Positions 25,738 through 33,473 of a stretch of DNA of 64,000 nucleotides are shown piece by piece. The number at the start of each line of letters is the position of its first letter. Position 1 is the first letter of the stretch. This DNA is from Phycisphaerales bacterium (GTDB lineage Bacteria > Planctomycetota > Phycisphaerae > Phycisphaerales > UBA1924). The DNA is taken from the NCBI GenBank assembly GCA_020831775.1, contig JAFIFZ010000079.1:1-64000 (forward strand), given 5' to 3'. The notes under the pieces were generated by a model. It had not been told where the DNA came from. It saw only the letters and a program-made list of their open reading frames with translations, and made no database searches. Position numbers and translations under genes: made by a program.

Positions 25738-26000
25738 TGGTGTTCCGCCTCCTGTTTCTCGCGATCGCTCAACCCGCATGATAAGGCCGCGGGGACCGGG
25801 CCGAAACCCGGAGCACGCCCAGCGTCCGATCACGACCGCTGCGGCGTTCTGGTTCTAACGCCTCGGCAAGCCGGACGGGCTGCAACGGGTCGGCCCCGTC
25901 CCCAACCGCCCACGCGAGCACAGACGCCGACAGATGCCCCCGCCCGCGGACGATACCCAATTCAGCCGGAACCGAACCCTCCGCGCCAGGAGCACTCACC

Positions 26001-26267
26001 ATGAAGCGCGCCCGAACAAGCCTCACCCTCGCCCTTCTTACCGCCGCCGCCCTCGCCGGCGGCTGCAGTTACAGCAACGAGCGAGCCGCCGACGACGGCT
26101 TCTACTACTACGCCGGCGGCGCCGGCGACGGCTTCGTCCGCCACAATGTCGGCTTCGGCGACGCCCTGGGCGCCGCCCTCTGGGGGACCGACATCACCAT
26201 CGCCAAGGCCCACCAGTTCGGCGACACCGAGTTTGCCGCTGTCTCCGACTACGGCTTTGAGGACTGA
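26001..26267 (+). CDS. Small lipoprotein of unknown function
   Basis: This 88-residue protein has a lipoprotein signal peptide with lipobox LAGGC (Cys22), so the mature part is only ~67 residues. It is rich in Gly, Asp and aromatic residues (FYYYAGGAGDGF). AGGAG lies about 9 nt before the ATG. It is encoded on the plus strand between two minus-strand T6SS genes and converges on the pseudokinase gene 22 nt away. I recognise no family. The context allows, but does not prove, a T6SS-linked role. Confidence 0.65.
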   Translation: MKRARTSLTLALLTAAALAGGCSYSNERAADDGFYYYAGGAGDGFVRHNVGFGDALGAALWGTDITIAKAHQFGDTEFAAVSDYGFED

Positions 26268-26288
26268 ACCTCGGCCTCCCGCCGGTGA

Positions 26289-29200
26289 TCACCCCCCGAA
26301 CGAGAACACCGCCTGATCGACCAGCCTCGCGAGGCGGTCGGCCGAGCTTTGTTCCTGCGCTGCGCCGTCGGTGCTGAACGACAGCCTGAAGCCGACATCC
26401 GAGTACGCCACGCGGCGCTGGAAGGGCAGCAGCCCGTACACCGTCTCCGGGTCGGCCTGAGCGGGTGAGAGGGCCGACCCGCCAATCACCCCGTGTTCCT
26501 GGGGGAGGCCGGGCGCGACGACAAACTCGGCCACATTGCCCAAGAGGTGGTAGAAGCGCTCCCCGCGCCCCGAACGCCCGACCCGCTCGAACCAGACCGA
26601 CCCGTCATCGTCGCGCACCGCCGGAACAGCGTCGGACCCGACGGGCACCTGCGCCCTGGGCGGGGTGAAGATCCCGTTGTCGGGGTAGGGCGCCTGGACC
26701 TCATCGAACGCCCGCTGGGCGTCGAGCTGGCGGACCCATTCGTGCTGGCCGAGCCACGCGGCGTCGCGGAGGTTCCCGCTCAGCTCGCCCTGCTCACGCT
26801 CGAAGTCGACCGCCGCTCGCCACTCCTCGTCGGTCGGCAAGCGGCAGCCCATCAACTCCACAAACCGATCAGCCGCCACGACAGAGACCATGTGCATCGG
26901 GTGGTCGAGCGTCGGGTTGTCCGGGCGCTCGCCCCTTGGGTAGAAGTCGATGTCGCGGAAGTGCGGCTCAAAGTCCGGCATCCAGCTCGAGGTCGGCGTC
27001 AACTCGCCGCTGACCGGGTCGTAGCGGTACGAGAGCAGCCTGGCGTTCTGCCCGCCCACCGAGCGGTTGCGCTGGAGGTCGATCGGGTTTTCCTGCCACT
27101 GCTCGGTCACACGCTCCCACGCCCCCGCCCGAGCCACAACCTCTGAGAACAGCCCGATCGAGACCTCTTCACGCGAGAGGTAGACCGCGCCCTCGTCGTC
27201 GCTCACCCCCGGCACACGAGCAAACTCAACCGCTCTGCCCCACGGGCTCACAAATCGCACGATCCCGTCGCCGACGGGCTCGGGCGTCCACCCGTGCAGC
27301 CCGGGGCCAACCTGCGTGTAGTCCGTCCCGCTCGACGCTTCGCCCTCTGCGACGCGGACCATCTCCGCGATGAACTCCCGCTGCTGCTCTCCGAGAGCGA
27401 GCCCATCGACGCGAGCGACGAACGCGTCCGCACGCTCGCGCACCCACGCCTCGTCGGGCGATTCGGCCCGCTGGCGCCACGACTCTTCCAGACGCAACAG
27501 CTCGATGTTGTACCGCACGGGATCGGGGAGGTCCGCCGCGTCGGGCTCGACATCCAGACGCGCGGCCAGGCGCAGGCTGTCGGCCAGCTCGCGCCGGTTC
27601 GAGGCCGCAGCGACCGCGCCCTTCCACCTCGTTCGCCCGATCGACGCCAATTCCGACGCCAGCTCTTCACTCGCCTGGCCGTGATCGATCAGATCGATCG
27701 CCTGGCGCAGGTCGGCCAGCGCCTCGGCCTCGGCGCCCAGCGTCGCTGAACGGGCGGGCAGCGTCGAAAGCCGGCGCCAGGACGCCATCGCCAGAGGCAC
27801 ATCCGATGTATTCGAAGCGCCATCAAGCAATCGGGCGTGATCGTCGAGCGCCGAGACCGCCACGAGCTGCTCCACGCGTGCCGCCAGCGGCTGGAGCACA
27901 GGCTCAAGCTCCCGCAGCTCCTCAGCAGAGCGCATCTCGTCGAACCGTACGAGCGCCGTGGAGGCCGGCTCGCGGTCGAGCGGAGCGGCACTGTCAAGGA
28001 TCGCTTCGAGTTGGGCCGATGTCGCGACGGCGCTCTGGAGCCGCTCCGCATCGGCGCGAGCACGAGTGAACGCCTCCAGCGACCGGACATCTCCCTCGCT
28101 CAGCGAGGGCACGCCCTCGCCCCTGGCGACGCGATCGGCGACGCCGGCCGCCCCGACCATCGATCCCGCGGTGCGTTCGACCCTCGCCCGGACAAGCTCG
28201 CCCCAAGCGCCCTCATCGAACCGCGATGGACGCTCTGTCAGACGCGGGGTCGTCTCGCGCGCAAGCGTGTCGATCCGGCGCAGCAACTCGTCGAGCCGGT
28301 TCGCCTCGCTCTGCAGAGCCGCGGCGTTGCCGTCGCTGCGATACCGGTCGATGATCCCGTCCCTGGCGGGCGCAAACGCTTCGTTGACCGCCCCGGACTC
28401 GACGCCCGCCACGCTCGCGCGACCGCGCAGATCCTCGATGATCGCTTCGGCGTCGATCGTGCTCCGCATCAAGTCGCGCTCGATCACCGCGACCTGCTGC
28501 ACCACGCCTTCGAGGTCCGTGCGCACACGGTCGGACAGCTCGCGGAGCTCGGCCAGCTCGCTCTGGCGGACCTCGCCGCCCCTCGGCGCCAGTTCCGCCC
28601 TGCGGCCTTCGAGCTCGTCGACGCGCCGGGAAATGGCGCCGAGCTGCTCGAAATAGTCGCTCCGTTGCTCGCTGTCGAGCTCGCCCGCCGCCAGCTCGCT
28701 CTCGTCGCCGAGCGCGAGCTCATCGCCGACGGTCCGCAGGAGCGTGCGCGCACGCTCGATCTGCGCCTCGCTCTGGGCGAGCCACTCGGCCCGCACCGGG
28801 CTGGGCACGAGCGGATCCACCGGGAGGTCATAGCGCTCGTACTCGACGAGATAGCCGCGCAGCGCACGCTCCCAGATCTCCGGATCGGTCTCGCCCTCGT
28901 CTTGCAACGACGCGAGCTGGCGCCCGAACCGGCTGGTCTCGACGAACTGCTCTGGCAGGCTTCCTTCAAAGCGTGTCTCGATCAGCTCGGCCAGACGCAT
29001 CACCACGCCGGCCTGGCGTTCGAGCAGTTCCGCCAGATCCTCGAGCCTCGGAGTCCCCGAACCCTCCAGCCGCTCGTCGGCAAGACGGGCCATCGTCATC
29101 GCGACGCCGATCCGGTCGTCGCCCGATGCCTCCAGCCTCGCCGCGGCTGAGGCCAGCCGGTCCAGAGCCGCCTCGGCCCTGGGCACATACTCGGCGGCAC

Positions 29201-30578
29201 GGAGGATCGCGAGGATCGCCGAAGCGCGCTCGCCCGCCCCCGACTGCTGCGCCAACGCCTCGCGCAGCCAGCCTTCGACCGTCCGCCAACTGGCGTGCAG
29301 CCCCGCTTCTCGGAGCCGGCTGGCCAGACGGTCGACGGTCTCCCTCGCCTCCCAGTCCTCGGCACCGAACGCATCGGGGTACGCCTCGAGCCTGGCGATC
29401 GCCTCGGCCATCTTTCGGACGCCCTCGGCCGTCCTCGCCTCGTCGGGGATCGTGTCTTCCGGGCGCACCGTCGGGCGCCTCGACCCCCGCCCGCCCCGGA
29501 CGATATGGGGCGAGAGGGCCCCGTCCATCTCTTCGAGATCCGCGAGCACGCGCTCGGCGAGGAAGGGGTCGGAGGCGACGAGCTCGCGCTCGCGCAGGAG
29601 CAAGAGCGCCATATCGCGGAACTCCGCGTGCACCTCGCACCACTGCGCCCACCGCTCCTCGCTGAAGCGGACCTCGACCTCGCCGGGGGCGACAGTCGCG
29701 CCCTCCTCGCCTTCTTCTCCTGCGAACATCTGCGAGACAAGCACGAACCCGCCGACACCGACGATTGTGAGCGCCGCCGCCGTCACGCCCAGCGGGACCA
29801 GCGGCAGCCCGCCGCCGCCGGAACGCCCGTCGCGCAGCGCCTCGATGTCCCCCGCGAGGCCCTCCAGAGTGAGCTGGCCTGAGCGCACCGCCGGGTCGAG
29901 CACCATGTTGCAGAAGTTGCGCCAGTCCTCGCCCTTCTTGCCGAGCTTTGACCACTCGGCCGACTCGGATACCGGGTACCCGCCCCGCTCCCTGAACGGC
30001 TGGAAGAAGACGAGCTGGAAGACCAGCCGCCCGAGCGCCCGGATGTCGTCGAGCTCCGCCTCGGCGCTGTCGAGCCCGGTGAGCGGCGCCGGGTCGGCGA
30101 GCATGACCCGCGCCTTCTCGACCTGGCCCACGCGGTCGAGCAGCACATTGGTCGGCTTGACCATCCCGTGCGGGCGGCCCTTCAGGCGCTGCAGCTCGCG
30201 CAGGCCCTCCCAGACCGACCGGATGACATTGAACATCCCCGGCCCGTCGAGCTTCACCCGGCCGTTGATGAGCTGTTCGAGCGTCCGGGGGCAGCGGTCG
30301 GCGGCGTAGAACGCCCCGCCCTCGGTCAGCCCCAGCGCGTGCAGCGGGAGCCAGTGCTTCGCGCCCGCCTCCGTCAGCGCACGCATCGCCTCGGCCCGTT
30401 CGAGGAAGAGCTTCGCCTCGCGATCGACCCCGGCCTTGCCGGTCACCGCGCTGCCGGGCTCGTAGAGTTTGACGACATACGCCTCGTCGGCGCCGCCGGA
30501 ACGGTTCGCGACCGAGACCGTCGTCAGCAGCCCACGGTACAGATCCCGCGTTGTCTCGAACTCGGCGTAACGGCCCAT
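26289..30578 (-). CDS. T6SS-associated membrane pseudokinase (PpkA-like) with C-terminal FGE/TagR-like domain
   Basis: This 1429-residue protein begins with a protein-kinase-like domain (~1-250). The Lys of the ATP site is kept (VVKLYE, K37), but the catalytic HRD is replaced by HGM (137-139, in PHGMVKPTN) and DFG by ADP (161-163). A transferring activity is therefore unlikely. One transmembrane segment (~259-283) is followed by ~800 residues of Arg/Glu/Ala-rich coiled coil. An FGE-sulfatase-fold domain ends the protein (~1105-1420; MGCRLPTDEEW, LLGNVAEFV, IGGSALSP, YSDVGFRLSF). From the membrane segment onward it is organised like the TagF fusion at 13791-18236. In Pseudomonas, TagR (FGE fold) activates the PpkA kinase in trans; here the two parts are one chain. 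It lies 47 nt after the TssJ-like gene. Confidence 0.78.
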   Translation of the reverse strand: MGRYAEFETTRDLYRGLLTTVSVANRSGGADEAYVVKLYEPGSAVTGKAGVDREAKLFLERAEAMRALTEAGAKHWLPLHALGLTEGGAFYAADRCPRTLEQLINGRVKLDGPGMFNVIRSVWEGLRELQRLKGRPHGMVKPTNVLLDRVGQVEKARVMLADPAPLTGLDSAEAELDDIRALGRLVFQLVFFQPFRERGGYPVSESAEWSKLGKKGEDWRNFCNMVLDPAVRSGQLTLEGLAGDIEALRDGRSGGGGLPLVPLGVTAAALTIVGVGGFVLVSQMFAGEEGEEGATVAPGEVEVRFSEERWAQWCEVHAEFRDMALLLLRERELVASDPFLAERVLADLEEMDGALSPHIVRGGRGSRRPTVRPEDTIPDEARTAEGVRKMAEAIARLEAYPDAFGAEDWEARETVDRLASRLREAGLHASWRTVEGWLREALAQQSGAGERASAILAILRAAEYVPRAEAALDRLASAAARLEASGDDRIGVAMTMARLADERLEGSGTPRLEDLAELLERQAGVVMRLAELIETRFEGSLPEQFVETSRFGRQLASLQDEGETDPEIWERALRGYLVEYERYDLPVDPLVPSPVRAEWLAQSEAQIERARTLLRTVGDELALGDESELAAGELDSEQRSDYFEQLGAISRRVDELEGRRAELAPRGGEVRQSELAELRELSDRVRTDLEGVVQQVAVIERDLMRSTIDAEAIIEDLRGRASVAGVESGAVNEAFAPARDGIIDRYRSDGNAAALQSEANRLDELLRRIDTLARETTPRLTERPSRFDEGAWGELVRARVERTAGSMVGAAGVADRVARGEGVPSLSEGDVRSLEAFTRARADAERLQSAVATSAQLEAILDSAAPLDREPASTALVRFDEMRSAEELRELEPVLQPLAARVEQLVAVSALDDHARLLDGASNTSDVPLAMASWRRLSTLPARSATLGAEAEALADLRQAIDLIDHGQASEELASELASIGRTRWKGAVAAASNRRELADSLRLAARLDVEPDAADLPDPVRYNIELLRLEESWRQRAESPDEAWVRERADAFVARVDGLALGEQQREFIAEMVRVAEGEASSGTDYTQVGPGLHGWTPEPVGDGIVRFVSPWGRAVEFARVPGVSDDEGAVYLSREEVSIGLFSEVVARAGAWERVTEQWQENPIDLQRNRSVGGQNARLLSYRYDPVSGELTPTSSWMPDFEPHFRDIDFYPRGERPDNPTLDHPMHMVSVVAADRFVELMGCRLPTDEEWRAAVDFEREQGELSGNLRDAAWLGQHEWVRQLDAQRAFDEVQAPYPDNGIFTPPRAQVPVGSDAVPAVRDDDGSVWFERVGRSGRGERFYHLLGNVAEFVVAPGLPQEHGVIGGSALSPAQADPETVYGLLPFQRRVAYSDVGFRLSFSTDGAAQEQSSADRLARLVDQAVFSFGG

Positions 30579-30624
30579 GAGCCCTCAGCAATCTCCGGCC
30601 CCACAAAGCCCGGAGCGTTCGATA

Positions 30625-31152
30625 TCAGTCGGCGGCGGGCTTGGGGGGGGTCAGCAGCGTCAGCCCGCTGCCGTCGACACGGATGTCCACTCGCGTCCCG
30701 CTCCAACGCGAGCGGTCCAAGGGCAGGATCAGCCGGCGCGGGTCCGCCTCGCCGGGCAGGTCCTGCGTCACGCCCGGGATGTCCGCCAGCACCGCGAGGT
30801 ACATCGCGCCCTGGTCGTCGACCCACTCCTTCCAGACGCCGTCGGTCCGGGCGAGCGTCTTGGGCTCGGTGTTGCCCGAGGCGAAGTAGAAAGTCTTCTT
30901 GTTGGTGTCCCGGCGCAGGTTGCTCAGAAAATACTCGCTGAGGTTCACCGTACGGAAGGTCTCGAGCTGGCTCTGGTTGAGCCCGATCACATCGACCTCG
31001 ATCGAGGGCACACGCCCGCTCTGGGCGAGCTGCTCGTTGAGCGTCATGTTCACCTGCAGGTTCGTCGCGCGGGGCGTGCTCCCGCACCCCGTCAGCAGCA
31101 CCATCGAAACCAACGCTGCAAACGCAACACCAAGGATCCGGATCGGCGTCAT
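30625..31152 (-). CDS. tssJ: TssJ-like T6SS outer-membrane lipoprotein
   Basis: This 175-residue lipoprotein has lipobox LLTGC (Cys23). The mature part (~150 residues) is beta-rich, with NLQVNMTLNEQLAQSG and SIEVDVIGLNQSQLETF segments, and a loop near VNLSEYFLS where TssJ proteins contact TssM. Length and position fit TssJ/SciN, the outer-membrane anchor of the TssJLM complex. The sequence is divergent, so the call rests on size, lipidation, fold pattern and the T6SS neighbours. It is 79 nt downstream of the 660-residue gene and 46 nt upstream of the pseudokinase. Confidence 0.6.
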   Translation of the reverse strand: MTPIRILGVAFAALVSMVLLTGCGSTPRATNLQVNMTLNEQLAQSGRVPSIEVDVIGLNQSQLETFRTVNLSEYFLSNLRRDTNKKTFYFASGNTEPKTLARTDGVWKEWVDDQGAMYLAVLADIPGVTQDLPGEADPRRLILPLDRSRWSGTRVDIRVDGSGLTLLTPPKPAAD

Positions 31153-31231
31153 GTGTCGCTCCTCTCGGGCCGCTTCCTGCGGCCGATGAATTCCCGTTCG
31201 TTCGAATCGCCGCTCGGCCCGCCCCGCCGGC

Positions 31232-33214
31232 TCACGCGTCGGCGCCAGAGGGCGCCAGACCGGACATGAACCTGCGGAGCACGCCGTTGATCTCGCGATT
31301 GTAGTTCCAATCGATCACGATCAGGCTCCTTGTGCGCACAAGGAGGAGGCCCAGCCGCTCGATGATCGGCTCGTAGATCAGGTGCAGCCCGCCGGGTCTG
31401 GCGTCGCCGGGGTCTCTTGAGACCGAGTCCGGCCCCGCCCCGGGCAGCATCTTCACCAAGGTCCCCAGCGCACCGAACCACACCCCCGAAGGCACCAGCC
31501 CGAACGCCTCGCCCGGCTCGACGCCCTCGGCGGTCAGCCGCAGCGGGCCGAGGGCCTCGATCCAGCGCGGGTCTTCGTCGAAGACCGCGGCGATCCGATC
31601 CTCGATCGGCGTCTCGTGCCCGCCCCCCTCGGCCAGACGCCCCGCCAGGCTCATCAGCTCGTCAAGCACAACCGACAGCGGCCGGTCCGGGCCCGCCAGC
31701 AGCAGCTTGGCCCCCAGGACCGCCAGCGCGTGCATGTCGCACGGGGATCTCAACAGCGGGATGACCTCGAAGCTCACCTGCTCGATCAGCACCCCTCGGG
31801 CGCCCTCCAAGGCCGCCCGATCCTCGTCGCTGAGCGCACGCCCGAACGACTTCAGGCGCAGCTCCCCCCCCGCCATCGCCCGGTCGGCGCTCACGCTGGT
31901 ATAGAGGTCGATCCTGCGATCGCCCACCGGCAGCACGAGCCAGACAACATCGCTGGAGGCGGCGCCCACGCGTTCGTCGGTGCTCAGCGTCCCCTCGACG
32001 ACCAGCCCCTTGCCGCCATCGGCGTGCACCTCGCGGATTCGGACCGAGCCGCGGCCGCGAACGGCCGAGCGCACACGCGGGCGGAAGATCCCCTGCAGCT
32101 CTTCTTCGGGAACGAGGAAGCAGCTCGCCCCGCCCTCGCCCAGGGCCAGCTCGACCGCCGTGCCCGCCTCTACCAGCGAGACCCGCGACGCCCATAAAGA
32201 AGGAAGGCCGACGCCCGCCCCGGCCCCGAAGACCCGGAAGCTCGCGTCGGTGAGGTTCAGCAGTGGGCGGCCGGTCGACGCGGTCAGCCGCGCGACCTCG
32301 TCGACGGCCTGAGCCAGCGTCCGGAGCTTCAGGTGCAGGGCCTCTACGGTCCTGCCGCACTTGCCCTGTCGTCCGAGCAGCAGCCCCCGCTCGGCCTCGT
32401 CGGGGTCGGCGAAGGCCTCCGGCTCGGGGGGGTCCAGGGGCAGGGGCGACTTGCCGTGGCGTGGGCCTTCCCAGGTGCCTCCCTCGATCAGCCGGTCGTA
32501 CTCCTCAAGGGCCATCGGGGCGTGCAGGCGGACGAGCATCCGCCCGCCGCAGGGGTTGAGGGGGACCAGCTCGCGCGTTTCGCCCGTCGCGGCCTCGAAG
32601 GAGACGCTCGGCCCGGTCTCGGGCGTGGCGCGCGTCGCCGGGATGAACGGGCTCTCAAGCCCCATCTCCGGCGACCAGAGATAGCGGGCCAGTGTTGTCG
32701 AATACTCGGGCAGGCCGACCTCGCGGAGCAGGGCGTCGTCGGTGCAGAGCTCCAGCGGCGCGCCGACCTCCTGCACCACCGGGTGCACCGGGGCCATCGT
32801 CTCGGGGTCGATCCAGACCGGGCGGGGCGGCGCGTCCTCGTGCCCGGTTCGGATCAGCGTGCGCCGGGGCATCTTGTCCAGCGCCGAAGCCAGCTTCGAC
32901 CACCGTTCGTCCATCGCACGGTTGGTCAGCGCGTCGCGGTAGGCCGGGGGCGTCGACTCCAGCCCGTCGAAGTGCTGGACCCAGACCTCCAGCCAGTGGA
33001 CCACGGCGTCGGATGCGTCGAGCATCGCGCCGAGGCAGACCCTCGCCTCCGGCGTCTCTCGGAGGGCCACCAGGCGACCCGAGGCGGGGTCGGGCCGCTC
33101 GGAAACCAGCACGCAGATCCGCAATGGCCCGCCAGCCTGCGAGGCGTCCACAGGCGCTGCGGCGAACTCGCGAGGCAGCCGATCGCCGAGGTCTGTCAGG
33201 GTTCCGATCGCCAT
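31232..33214 (-). CDS. Unrecognised 660-residue protein leading the T6SS cluster
   Basis: This is a cytoplasmic protein with no signal peptide or membrane segment. It shows alternating acidic beta-rich and helical parts. Visible features are GRMLVRLHAPMALEEYDRL near the middle, a DASFRVFGAGAGVGLPSLW stretch, and a C-terminal LIYEPIIERLGLLLVRTRSL followed by IDWNYNREINGVLRRFMSGL. I recognise no catalytic motif and cannot name a family. It is the promoter-proximal gene of a same-strand T6SS run and is divergent from the histidine kinase gene across ~260 bp. A structural or regulatory T6SS part is the natural guess, but it is only inference. Confidence 0.75.
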   Translation of the reverse strand: MAIGTLTDLGDRLPREFAAAPVDASQAGGPLRICVLVSERPDPASGRLVALRETPEARVCLGAMLDASDAVVHWLEVWVQHFDGLESTPPAYRDALTNRAMDERWSKLASALDKMPRRTLIRTGHEDAPPRPVWIDPETMAPVHPVVQEVGAPLELCTDDALLREVGLPEYSTTLARYLWSPEMGLESPFIPATRATPETGPSVSFEAATGETRELVPLNPCGGRMLVRLHAPMALEEYDRLIEGGTWEGPRHGKSPLPLDPPEPEAFADPDEAERGLLLGRQGKCGRTVEALHLKLRTLAQAVDEVARLTASTGRPLLNLTDASFRVFGAGAGVGLPSLWASRVSLVEAGTAVELALGEGGASCFLVPEEELQGIFRPRVRSAVRGRGSVRIREVHADGGKGLVVEGTLSTDERVGAASSDVVWLVLPVGDRRIDLYTSVSADRAMAGGELRLKSFGRALSDEDRAALEGARGVLIEQVSFEVIPLLRSPCDMHALAVLGAKLLLAGPDRPLSVVLDELMSLAGRLAEGGGHETPIEDRIAAVFDEDPRWIEALGPLRLTAEGVEPGEAFGLVPSGVWFGALGTLVKMLPGAGPDSVSRDPGDARPGGLHLIYEPIIERLGLLLVRTRSLIVIDWNYNREINGVLRRFMSGLAPSGADA

Positions 33215-33473
33215 GGGTCAATCCGTTCCAAGGGGCTCTGCGTGATTTCACCCCAATTCTGAGGCGGCGGACGATAGCCCCCGCGCCTCCCGGTCGGTCA
33301 GAGTGTACTTGCAAGCCGTGCATCGAACGCTTCCCGGTGGATGTACCGGGTTTTCGCCCAGATATCATGGATTTGGAAGCCGGTGGGTAGGTACGATCCC
33401 CATTGGCGGGACCGGAGCCCCGCCCGAAGCGCTGCCTTGCTCGCCGCTCGGCAGACCCGCCCAGAGGCGGCCG

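Noticed and set aside
25737-25833. Upstream ATG starts for the TagH-like gene
   Set aside because: They lack a ribosome site, whereas GTG 25737 has GGAGG at 10 nt.
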